Source of the DNA: Gorsachius magnificus
Taxonomy: Eukaryota; Chordata; Aves; Pelecaniformes; Ardeidae
NCBI GenBank assembly: GCA_034008185.1
Contig: CM067095.1
Span: forward strand, 3,456,610-3,520,609
Direction of reading: 5' to 3'
DNA length: 64,000 nucleotides
Below the pieces are notes generated by a model. That model was not told where the DNA came from. It searched no databases and saw only the letters and a list, made by a program, of their open reading frames with translations. A program made the position numbers and the translations under genes. This document shows positions 49,801 through 60,939 of the stretch, one piece after another (positions within the stretch are counted from its first letter, which is position 1; every line of letters starts with the position of its first letter).

Positions 49801-49860
49801 TCTAAATGTTTGCTATGCTAGTACCCCTCTGATTAGCTAACTGCTGCTCTCTTGCTCCTC

Positions 49861-49867
49861 TATAAAA
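49861..49867 (+). promoter_or_regulatory. Candidate TATA box of an unidentified plus-strand transcript
   Basis: TATAAAAGGCAGAGCC has a near-ideal TATA core and GC-richer flank, with purine-rich sequence about 30 bases downstream (CAGCTGAGAAGG). No known gene follows, and chance occurrence in AT-rich DNA is likely. Confidence 0.2.
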
Positions 49868-52144
49868 GGCAGAGCCACAGCACTTAGCAGCTGAGAAGGG
49901 TGTAATCCCTCGCAATCCTTTAACAACGCAACTGGAAAAGCTCCTGGTAAATGTTTTTCTATTTTTTCAGAGGTTGCTCTCCTCCAGATGTTTGGTTTTC
50001 TGGCTCCTCCTATGGATGGCAGCCTGATGCTCTTTTTCAGTATTTGAGAACAGCCCTGAGAAGAGCTGCATTTTTGCCTTGGAGGGGCTGTTATTTACAT
50101 GGAAAAATGTTACATGTATTGTGCATCTTCCTAGTCTTCTTCCCACAGAATCAGCCAAGGAAGTCTCACTGGAAAAGCAATGTGCATTTCTCTTAAGTGT
50201 TCCTATTGGGGTCTTGCTCCACAACATCAGTTCAAATCACCATTTAACTATGAAAGTTTTCGATTTGCAAATGTTCGGCCACTTTACTGTTTTGATTTAA
50301 AAAAAAATAAAAAGGCACTAGCACATACTCTGGCCTGTATGAGAGAGTGTCCACTTGCTGACGGTGGGAGACCTGCCTGAGCGTGAACAAGGAAAGCTCC
50401 AAGTGACAGGGAGTCTGCGGGTTGGACTTGCACATCCTTGCAGCCGACCACTACAAACTGCTGGAGAGCTGATGCGTGTGGCAGAGCACTGGACCCAGAA
50501 TGTTTGATCCCCATCTGTTCCCAGCTGTATGCTGACTGGTGCCACCTGAACGCCAATGTTTTGCCTGACAGATAAATGCAAACCTTAGGATGCTGCATCA
50601 GCAGTCACAGCACGAAGATGTGGTGGTACGGCAAAGACAGAGTGTCACAACAACTCCAAAAGTTCTGATTTGGCTTCTCACGGAGAAAAGGGACATTTTG
50701 TGCATCTCGAGGCCCTCACTGACTGCCCTGTTTGCTTCAGGATCCAGTTTGAAATTGTACTCCTTGTTTTTCAAACCACACCCTCAGTCCTTGGACTTCT
50801 TTCCAGCTTGTCTCCTGGAGACGGTGGAGCCCTCCCCTTTCCTCCCGTCTGTCTCCTCTCTTCTCCTTCCAACAGGCTCCTCACTGCTGAGTCAAGAACT
50901 GTCTCCTCTCGCTGTCTCCCATCCAGAACTGACTCCTTGTACATGTCCCACAGTCATTCTCCATTTTAGTGCAAATTTCCATCCAAATAATGTTCTTTTC
51001 CCCTGAAATTTGATTTTCCTTTTCCTATCTGTTCTTCTTATTGAACACATAACTCTGGGACATACAAAGCACTCTGAGGCTCTGGATCAGTTTCTTCTGT
51101 GGTTTTTGTAAGTCATTGTGCAAGCTCCTGAGAGCAGACTGGTAAAAATTGTAGTATTTTTGAAAAAAATTATTTGAAATACAAAGATTCTGTTGCAGAG
51201 TTGTTCAATATGTAACTGTTTAATGGTTAAATTCCCTCTAGTTCATTCTCTGGCAGAAGAATGTCGTTGCACATGCTTAGCATTTAAAGGAAATCCCCTG
51301 TTATGGTGTTGGCATGTTCTTGATAAAGGTCACTTTATGAATTTAGTTTGGTGTGTGAAGCCCCATCCTGTATTCCCCGTGCATGGAAGGCTCTGCTGGA
51401 GGTGGTAGATTCTGATGGCATTTAATGTCAAAATGAACAGAAGTGTCTAGAGGCAGTAGCAGTGCAGGCTGGAGGTCTTTAGATTCCCCACAGAGCTACT
51501 GCCATGATGATACATAATTTACTTGTAACCTGCAAACAATATGTCTGTCTTTCCTCCCAGAAGCATTTCCATTTAAAGAAGCCATTTCTGTCCATCTCTG
51601 TACAGCGCGCTGGCATTCATGCTCTCTGTGCATTCATACCGTCGTTTGCTTCTCCTCTGGACACTTGTGTTCTCCAGGGTTTGCAGCACAGATGCTGAAT
51701 TACTTGCACGGCAGTATATTGGCTGAAATCACAACTCCTTCAGCCCAGCCTTGTAAAAACCGAGGTCTACAGTCAGTGACGCAAAGCCGAATAAAGGGCA
51801 TGGGAGTCAACGTCTGCCTTCAAAATCATGACAGATGGGTCAGGGCTGCTTGCTACGTCAACCTTTTTAGAAGCTGAATTCCTCCAGAGTGTTTTCTCTG
51901 GCAGCTCATCCGTCAAGTGGATAGAGGGTGAACACGTTCTTTGAAAATACAACTAATAGAAAGAAATGAGGTAGCTAATATAAATCAAATGCGCATCTAT
52001 TGCTAATTTCACTAGTTCTGGAATGACAGAAACCAAGCTACACTTAGAAATAGACTGAGTAAAATCTTAGCCAAATGGTCTGAGTGGTTAAATACCATTT
52101 AGGAGCATAACTAGTAAGTGTGCGTAAATAAGATATGAGAATAA

Positions 52145-52260
52145 AAGGCTGGAAAGGACCTGAAGGGGTCTTATAGTTATTACCTCTGTCCTACGGCAAG
52201 ACTGAATGCACCAGTGTTTTCTAATTGCAGATTAACAGGGCGATTTAGGAAATGCTGAAT
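52145..52260 (+). mobile_element. Possible old CR1 LINE fragment
   Basis: AAAGGCTGGAAAGGACCTGA followed by a GGGGTC-type word resembles the 3' part of avian CR1 elements (GGAAGGGACCTC...GGTCATCTAGTCC). The match decays after about 60 bases and no typical ATTCTATGA tail is present. Confidence 0.35.
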
Positions 52261-55200
52261 GCCTTTTAGCTATTTCTTTTGAAATAGACCCTTCACAGGG
52301 AAACCTCAGTGTTCATTTTCTTAACATTATGGTATTATCCAGGAAATAGAATAAACCCAAGAAAAGCAGAAACCCCATTACATTTTAGTGTGTAGTAGCA
52401 AACCATACAGATGGTAAACAGACTTTTAATTTTCTATAGGGCCTTTGCATTATAATTCCCATTCTCTTAGTCCTGGAAAGAAGCACCCCCTAAATTCCTA
52501 AGCAATTAATTCCCCCCATCCCCAGAAGGCAATACGTCTTTTATGACTATGCTTTCCCTGTGTTTGCCTGTTTCCTTTTCCCCACTATAGTAAGTTTTGA
52601 GACCATTAGCCAAATTCAGCCATATGTGATGGAGAGGAATAAGCTCAAAGATACCAGATTTCTGTGGGTTTCATGAAAATGGGCAGCCAGAGGGTGGAGA
52701 GAAACTTTTATTTAGAAGGAATGGCTGAAGTAGGAGTTCAGTCCTTACTGGCAAATCTATGAAGCAATCACCCCAAATCGTGTGAAAAAAAAATCTTTGA
52801 CCGAGGTCTGCACCTTCATGAATTAGTTCTATTGTTCATGAAATATTTTTGTTCCCTTTCTTTATGCCCAAATTTCTGCTTTTGTATGAATCTGTACCTT
52901 TGTCTGCATTAACCTCAAAGATAGGTTCAGAAATCCCCCCCTGAAAACACCATTATTTCCTGAACTATGCTCTCCCCTTTTAAACCAGGTTTTTATTAGA
53001 CCATGTAATGCTATTTTCTGACAACTTGTAGGATTTCAGGAAGCTGAAGATAAAAGTCACCCTTATTTTCTTACTCACTCTCAGCTTTCTCTGTCTTGAA
53101 TTGTTTGTGGAACAGGTTTTAATGGAAGTTCTCTGCATTTCACGGTTCCTAATGATATATATAACCTGTATGTAACCGACTGGCTTTTCCGGAACTTCAG
53201 TCTTAACTAGAATTTTTGAGACACAAAGACAACACAAAGATGTTTTCCAAGGAGGTTCAACAACCATACATGTTTGCTACCTTTTAGATTTTTGAGAAGA
53301 AAGCGAGACGGCCGAGCTAGAATAAAATGTAGGTAAGCAAGCACAGACTTGCATGCTCAGAGTCCTCATAATGAAATATCTAAATTACCTTTAAAAAAAT
53401 TCCTACCAATGCTAGCAGAAGCAATACATAAGCACTTTTGCTACCCTGTTGCTGGAATGAATTGAGATGACACAAGATTAAGATGGCTGTGCCCCTTTGT
53501 GCCAGTGCTTTCAGTGTAACTGACACTACTGGTATGGGGGATGTTAAATAAAGGGAGAAAACCTCTTGTGCAGAGGCAGCCTCAACAAGCACCAGAGGGA
53601 ATTTACAATCCTAGCTTTTTAGAGTATGGTTAATCTTTTTAGAAATACCCATCTTTTTAGGAAGATCTTCCTGAATTTAAAGAGTATTTGGTACTTCTTG
53701 CTTTTCTAAAGGCCTGAGAGGTAACCCTGCAACATAAGAAAAGTGACATCAATTTTTGTCGAACTGCTGTTCCAGATACATGGAGTATATGAAGCAAACG
53801 GAAAAATGAAAGGGGAAGCATACGAAGTGGGAGTTGAACCATTTATTTAGCATTTTGTGGTCACATTTCTTTGCAGATTGTTGGTCCTCATCATGGAAAA
53901 ATGTGATCTAATAAAGTACTAGTTTCAAAAAGAGTATGTGAGGTCCAGTTATGCAGTAGCTTTTAGTTGCCTCCCTCTTCCTGCGCCACACAATATTGCA
54001 TCTGGGAAGCAAAGGAATGATTTCTAGTCCCAGTTGTCAGAGTTTTCCCTCTTCCATCCTCACTCTTCACAAGTCATTTGCTCTGACTCAGCCAGAGCCT
54101 AGGGTGAAAACATTTAAAATTCTGGGTTGAGTAAGGCTCTCTAGCCAGCGCACATCAGAAGCGAGTTGTCTGGGTGTGTTTCCATCCATTTCCATTTCAT
54201 GAAGTCTGAAACAGAACTGTTAAGAATAATAAGCAGCTCTTTTGTTTCTTTGGTTATGCTGGAAGAGGAGAACTAAAGAATTGAAAGAAACCAGTTTAGT
54301 GTTAAGAAATACCCACTTCCATGGGCCCTCCCAAAGATCCTTAAGTATTTGCATGTTTCTCTTCTACCTCAGAATGACTGAGGCAGCACATGTGTTGCCT
54401 GATGCAACAACTATGTTCAGTTAATGCATATTGCCAAGTTTGTGTCTGCAAACAGGAATGGATGTGCTATGTCTGGGCTGTGACCGATCACACTCATTCA
54501 CAAAGGAGCGAACGAACAGCTGCATCAATGTCTGGTAGAATACAGGAAACTCTGTCAAGCTTTTTGATCAATTATTCCAAAACAAGGATGGTCAAATACA
54601 GGCCATAGGCTTAAAACACAGCCTGAATCCACCCTCGTTTGTAATATAAAGTGAAACATTTTGGTATGGTCTGTCCCTTCCCAGTCCGCCCACTCTTGTC
54701 AAAAAATGATGCGGTTGGATTTGCTGGTGATCCCAAGATTCTGGTAAACTATCAGCATGCTCCTGTGGTTCGTCAGGGCTTCCCGATTTGTTTCGCTGGG
54801 GTGTTACCTCCTCAGCTCTTGGGTTACAAAGCAACAAGGCAGCATTTATTATACTGCTTATCTCAGATACCACTTCCTCTCTATTCATCTCCATTCGTAG
54901 TTACATGTGACATGCAGTATTATTTTCAGCTATATTTGGCTTGCATGTAATCCAACTTTCCAGCTCCTCTCTGTATTATGTAAATATAACAGCAGGGAGA
55001 AGCCGCCTTTTGTCCCCTGGTGCCAGGAGGATATGCTGAACATCAACATGGACACGTTCCTGAAGACCAAACTGTTTTCTGGAAGTCTGCTCACAGATTT
55101 CATAATCCATCTGTTTTCTGTAGCATGCAGTTATTTAAAGCAACAAAGTTCACTTCAGAGACATTGTACAGTAGCTGCTGTTTATGTTGATATTTCTGAT

Positions 55201-55899
55201 GAGGCTCAATATTGTCTATTTTCTACTACATCTCAACACTGCCTTTAATTGCCTCTTTTCACCAGATTTACATATTATCCCTCCCGGCTGTTCACACACA
55301 GACTTTCCTTCACTTGGCAATCTTCCAGTCACTCCATACTACAGACAGAGGTACTAAAACAGCAGAGCAGTTGACAAGAGTCAAAATAAAACTGCATTAT
55401 GTTATACTACATGGCCTACAGATGACTGATTAAACAACAGAGCATCTGGGGCTGTCACCAGAAGTTCTCTTCCTTCTCTCAAGACTGTTCATTTTAAGAA
55501 CTTTTTAGGCAGGTATGTAACAAGGTTTTAGAAGCTTAACAAATGTCTCTTTAAATGTTACCCAATTCCATTATTTATCACTACTCCGAGGAAGGGTAAG
55601 TCGGAATTAATGGTTCTCTCAAATACCAAATGAAAATTGTTTTTACAGGAATTGGCTTTGTAACCCTGACACTCGAGACACCTGGGGAAGCAGAGACATT
55701 CCCTGGAGATTCACATGGATCAGCAGCACAGCCAGACTGACTCAGCAATACATCCAGACATGCCTAACTGATGTAAGGAAGCTTAATGGTTTTAACATGA
55801 CACAACATAAATACGTGCCTATTTCCTAAGTAAGTACATTCTTGAATTAAGGCTCTAGTTTCTTGCCTTCTAATGGACCTGAACCCCACTGCTCTGTCA

Positions 55900-55904
55900 C
55901 TGCC
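55900..55904. repeat. Target-site duplication, left copy (CTGCC)
   Basis: CTGCC directly before the LTR's TGTC end; matched by the same five bases at 56,481-56,485. A 6-bp reading (ACTGCC) is possible only if the LTR's last base is counted as host. Confidence 0.8.
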
Positions 55905-56480
55905 TGTCGTGGTTTAACCCGGCTGGCAACTAAGCACCACGCAGCCGCTCGCTCACGCCCCCCCTCCCTCAGTGGGATGGGGGAGAGAATCGGGAAGGAG
56001 AAAAAGGTTAGAGCCGAGGGCTGAGATAAGACAGTTTAATAAGAGAAAATAATAATAATAGTAATAATGAGAATGATAACAAAATATACAGAATATACAA
56101 AACGAATGATGCACAATGCAATTGCTCACCACCCGCCAACTGATGCCCAGCCCGTCCCAAGCAGTGATCAGTACCCGAGCAGCGATCACTCTCCCCGCGA
56201 CCGACCGACCCACCAAACCCCCCCCCCCCCGAGCATGATGTTATATGGTATGGAATAGCTCTTTGGACAGTTTGGGTCCTAGCTGTGCTGTACTCCCAGC
56301 TTGTTATGCACCTGGCCGAGCAGGAGAAGCTCAAAAAGTCCTTGAGCAGTCTGAGCACTACTTGGCAACAACTAAAAACATCAGCGTGTTATCAACATTC
56401 TTCTAGCACTGAATCCAAAGCACAGCACTATGCTAGCTTCTGTGAAGAAAATTAACTCTATCCCAGCTGAAACCAGGACA
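55905..56480 (-). mobile_element. Solo LTR of an avian endogenous retrovirus
   Basis: A 576-base element beginning TGTCGTGGTTTAACCC and ending AAACCAGGACA on the plus strand (TGTC/GACA ends), flanked on both sides by CTGCC, a 5-bp target-site duplication typical of ERVL-type integration. Sense is the minus strand: it starts TGTCCTGGTTTC, has the ATGATGTTATATGGTATGG-type region in reverse, an ATTAAA poly(A) signal at 56,040-56,035, and an ATT-rich tract. A 12-base C run lies where I would expect a TATA box. No gag, pol or env sequence is next to it, so it is a solo LTR left by recombination. I recall this LTR type from many neoavian genomes but cannot name the subfamily. Confidence 0.88.
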
Positions 56481-56485
56481 CTGCC
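56481..56485. repeat. Target-site duplication, right copy (CTGCC)
   Basis: CTGCC directly after the LTR's GACA end, pairing with 55,900-55,904. Confidence 0.8.
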
Positions 56486-59400
56486 ACTAGCTGCTGGCGT
56501 CCAACGGTACATGGAAACTGGCACCGTGCTGCTGTATCCCACAGGGAAGAGCTGCTTTGGTTGTGCTGTTCATCTTTCCTCACTCATGCACCAGTGAAGC
56601 CCTCAGGCTTCTGGCAGGCTGCCACTGAAAACCCAGCATAGTGCACATTTGCTTGAGTGGGGAATAAGGCCTCAATATTGCATTTCAAACACTGATTGGT
56701 AAAACAGGCAATTAAAAAAAAAAGTGTTTATTTAGCTTATGGAGATTGCAGAAAAGAAAACCGCTCTAGAAATTCAAAGCTAGAGATGCTAGAGCAGTCA
56801 GATTCCTAAGAATGAGCTTCCTTCCCATCACCTTCAGCTGCAAGGATGAGTCTGACTGCACTGTCTTTCTTGGACACCACGCTGGACAAGCATTTGAAAC
56901 GCAGTTCAACAAAGCCATTCAAAAGGGTCAAGAGCGAGGATTCAGGCAATAAAGTAAACACCTGGAGATGGAAAAATCCTTCTCCATTTTTCCTCCCACA
57001 TGTTTTGGAATCATTGTGCCAGGAAATTATTAAATCACATAAATTTCAATAATGAATGTGTTGCTTGGGTGGTACATGAAATTGCTGAGGGATATGGCTA
57101 AGGAAAATAAAAACTTTTCAAAGTCAGTAGTGATGAAAGATCAGATAGAGGAGCTAGACTACAACTTATATGGACTTCTGAAACCAGTATTGGTATGGGA
57201 GGATATTCCCAATCGATACAAGTGAGCATTAAGAGGAAGCCTGTGCACAAAGAGCAGAGGAATCGATTTAATATTTTTCTGCTGTAATTCAGCACAAAGG
57301 TTCCCTGTGATATTTTTGCTTAACTGGGAAGACACTGCCACCTAATTAGGAGAGGGAGAAAGCAGACCCGCTAAAGCACTTCTGTATCTAGAAGGCCACT
57401 TTTATGTCTTTTGAGAACAAGGCTACTTTTGCGACACCACAAATGCCAGTTTGTGGCATGCTAAGAGTTGTTCTGTGGCTTAATAAGGTTGGTGCATTGC
57501 TCACAGGCCCCTGACAAGCTAGTTTTCTCACCTGCACTTTGCTTAATGTTGCAGTTCAGTTTTAATTCTTTAGGTCTTGCTAAACATGTACCAACACAAA
57601 TTAACCCATCACTGAATTACTGCAACTATGTCTTTTAGGAAAGAACACCCTTCTCTCCATATCGTGGTACGCTATGTTCTAGTTAATATTTTCGATCTGG
57701 CTCAGTCACGACTGAACAGAGAGCGTGCAGAGGAGAAGTGGGAGGTGGCAGCCGGCAGGCTGGCTGTAGTGAAGCAGGCCGCTGCACTGTCACTGACCGC
57801 GCTTGTGTTGTCATTCTGAGCACATGTGGTGAGGTGGGGAGAATCCCAAAGGTGGAGATCGAGGATTAGCACCTGCAAGTGCTGCTAGCTCCTACCTACA
57901 CCGTATTACTGCATGCAGCTTTGGGAATGAAAATAAATGCCAGAAACATCAACAGCCTATAACACAACAATGTACCATGAAGCAGATGAAAATGACTCAG
58001 GTCTCCTCTGCAGTGTTGTTAGCAGCCTAGAGATTTTCAGTGCAGAAGACTGCAGAACTTTGAATCTGGAATTGTGTCAGCCTCCATCAAATTCCTGCCT
58101 TTTAAGAATTCTTGGCTTTCCACAAAAGTCAAATTACAAGTAACAAGTCCTCAGACATTCAGTCCTGGTCACCCTGCATACATTACTCTAGGAGGAAAAA
58201 TACAGGCTGACGCGGTCCCTCCCTCACAAAGCTTTTCCCATGGGCAGGTGGATGCAATTGGGTTTTAACTTTTGCTTTCTTGCATGACAATTTTTTAGCC
58301 TTACTATTTATATCATACTGCTGGATTTCTTGGCTGCCTCTCTGCCTAGGCTTCACCCAAAGAAGGAAGGAACATCCTGTCATCATCATCCAAGAGGACC
58401 AGGGGGCAGAGATGTAAACAGATTGGCCAACCCAGACACAAGGCAATGAGGAAAATAAGGCAATAAAGTGAAAGCTATCAAGACCTGACATTGTGAGTGT
58501 TGGTGTGCAGTAACTTTGTACTGACATGACTGTGGATCTTACTGGAAGCCAAAGAGCAAACTGCATCACCACCCTTTTCAGTTGCACAAGGGGAATTCTT
58601 GCAGGGATTTTTCTTCAAGGGCACCCAAACATGCTAGCCAGTAAACACCATCTGGCCAACAAACATTAGAGGCAAACAAACACTGGGGTTGCAGAGAAAT
58701 ACTAAGAGAAATACGGGGCTCAAATCTTAGGGCAAATCAGATTTTAGTACCTACAGAATTTGACCTCAATTAGGACTGGCAAAATTAGTACAGTGATGAG
58801 AATGTATTGAAGAAAAGCTCTTCCATTAGCTATTTCTTTCCCATAGGATGGAGAGTGGGTGAATTTTAAGGATGAAAGAACAAGGAAGAAATTGGGAAAG
58901 ACATAGGAAATGTTCAGTGAGACAAAGCAAACTTTGATGAATAACTTGATTGAGTAGGGAGAGACTCCAAGTGAAGAATAAAGAGCCTAGACTTTGCCTA
59001 TTTTATAAAATATGTAAAAGAAATTTTGTGGAGTAAAACCAAAGGAAAATAATTACCATGTAATTTTTCCCTAACATGCCTATTCTTAAATTACAGACTT
59101 TTTTGAGCAGCGTCTCCCACTCCATAGGACTGTCAGCACTCGACACACACATTCCAAACTGTATTGTTTTCTTTCTACACTGAAGGGTTAATACATACAG
59201 CATGGCCTTGGCAGCATGCTTCAGACTCTTGCTGCCCTAGCTGACCCTGGGAGCCCGAGACACACACAGGAGCTGAGCAAAGGTTTCTTCCTCCGAGCGA
59301 CAGAAATTCATGGGGCTTTTCAGAGTGCTGACCTGCAGGCAGAGCTCGCTGTTGGCACGACTGCTATCCATTAACAGAAAGAACAGATTTACAATTAACA

Positions 59401-59745
59401 TGGAGGAAAAAGAAGGCTCATCTAGAAGGAAGATGTCAAGGAGGTCCATTGTTTTCCCCAGAATACCCACAGCCAGAGCTGGAAGCCCATTTTCTAGAAC
59501 ATTGGGCCTCACCAACAGCAAAATCCATCGAGACTTTTTATAGCTGAGGCAGGACTCCAAAGTCACTGTATTTAGAAAACCCTGCCTGGCATTCAGGGAT
59601 CTTCCCAATTTGGCGGTCTGTTTATTCTGGGGGCACCTCCCTGCTTTCTTTCAAGCCAGCCTTACCAAGCCTTCAGTTCTGGCCCTGATGAATTTGTTCT
59701 TCATATTTTCCCATTTTGGGACTATGCAATATATTTGTTTGGAAG

Positions 59746-59780
59746 CAAACAAACCAACCAACCACCAACCAAAACAAAAT
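59746..59780 (+). repeat. AACC-rich low-complexity tract
   Basis: Imperfect repeats of CAAACAAACCAACCAACC then CAAAACAAAAT. Intergenic. Confidence 0.75.
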
Positions 59781-60337
59781 TAAAGTTGTAGCACTCCCTC
59801 CTAAAACCAAACCTCTTTCCAGAGGCAGGGGAACAGGAAAGAAGCAGGCAGAAGCATGGGTGTCCTTCATTCCAACAGCACCTGCTCCGCACGGTTTTAC
59901 GCGCTGGGGTGAGCATCTTTTACCTCCTCTTCCCTCTTATTTTCTGGAAAGGCAGGGACTGCACTGTAAGCAAGGAAGTCCTTGAGGAAACACAAAGGGT
60001 TGAAATGCCTGACCAGCCATAAACAGACAGATTTGTGTGAAATTCTGAGACTCAGAAACTGATTCTCCGTGCAAGCAGAGCAAGCCAATAATATTCCTAG
60101 CAGAGATCCAGAATCCACTGCACTGCTCCATTCTCAACCATCCTCCACTGTGCAGTTCACGTTATTTTGATTTTTCTATATGCAACAATAAAGTGCAGAG
60201 ATGGAAGAGCTCTCAATTCCCAGTTGTTCAAGAACTCTTAGCACAAAGGCAGCAAAACAAAGTTATCTGAATTTTAAAAGCCCTGTCAATCTCTAGCACT
60301 TCGACTTTCCCTTTTCAGAACTTTTGCAACAGCGCTT

Positions 60338-60403
60338 CTGAATCTCTGCTTTACAGTATCAAACAAAATCCTGAATCTCTGCTTTACAGTATCAAACAAA
60401 ATT
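60338..60403 (+). repeat. 33-base tandem duplication
   Basis: Two adjacent copies of a 33-base unit beginning CTGAATCTCTGCTTTACAGT; 32 of 33 bases agree (last base C versus T). Near-identity suggests a recent duplication. Confidence 0.95.
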
Positions 60404-60939
60404 AAACTCTACTACAAAAAAAGTTCAGAAGCCAAGTTCCTCCCCTCATACAGAGATAAGAATCTACCTGAAGGTGAGGACAGTCAGAATTTTCTGCCAT
60501 CACCAAATTTGGGACAACACGGGAATATTACAGAACTGTTGGCTTTAAATTTTCAAGATGGTATGGTTTTTTTTTTTGCCTTAATCCTGTTCCCCCTGCC
60601 TTGTTCATGCATACATCCAGTTTATGATATTCCAGGCACTATGGCAAGATCACTTTTCAAGCAACATCTTGAATTATTTGATCATCACAAGCTAAAGTTA
60701 TGCAAAAATAAATGCCTGTTTGCATTCCTCTTTCAGGATCTGACAGAATCTAGAGTCCAGTAAAAATGCAATACCCTCTTTTTACTCTCACAAAACAAAC
60801 CCTACCGGCTGCAAAATTATTTCCATTCTGGCACAAACTTAATAGAGTAGGTCCAGCATTTTAACAGATCTTAAGGGAAAGAAGCATCAATTAAGTTGTG
60901 ATCAAAGAATTTAAGGAAATAAATGCAAAAACTCTCCAT

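Larger units (their letters stand above)
47760..55904. other. Intergenic region upstream of CLTCL1
   Basis: AT-rich sequence with no recognisable coding exon on either strand. Includes a TATA-like motif at 49,861 and a possible old CR1 fragment near 52,145, both listed separately. The open frames (for example 50,590-51,006 and 54,651-54,950) lack any familiar motif. Confidence 0.6.
56486..60939. other. Intergenic region between the solo LTR and the next 3' end
   Basis: No recognisable exon, RNA gene or intact repeat. Contains an AACC-rich tract near 59,746 and a 33-base tandem duplication at 60,338. The stretch at 59,237-59,608 is open on both strands but matches no family I know. Confidence 0.6.

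Noticed and set aside
55900..56485. A full endogenous retrovirus at the LTR
   Set aside because: No second LTR and no gag, pol or env similarity adjoin it, and matching CTGCC duplications flank the single LTR.
58183..58587. A 134-codon minus-strand open frame as a gene
   Set aside because: No signal peptide, domain or splice context recognised; length is within chance for this amount of DNA.
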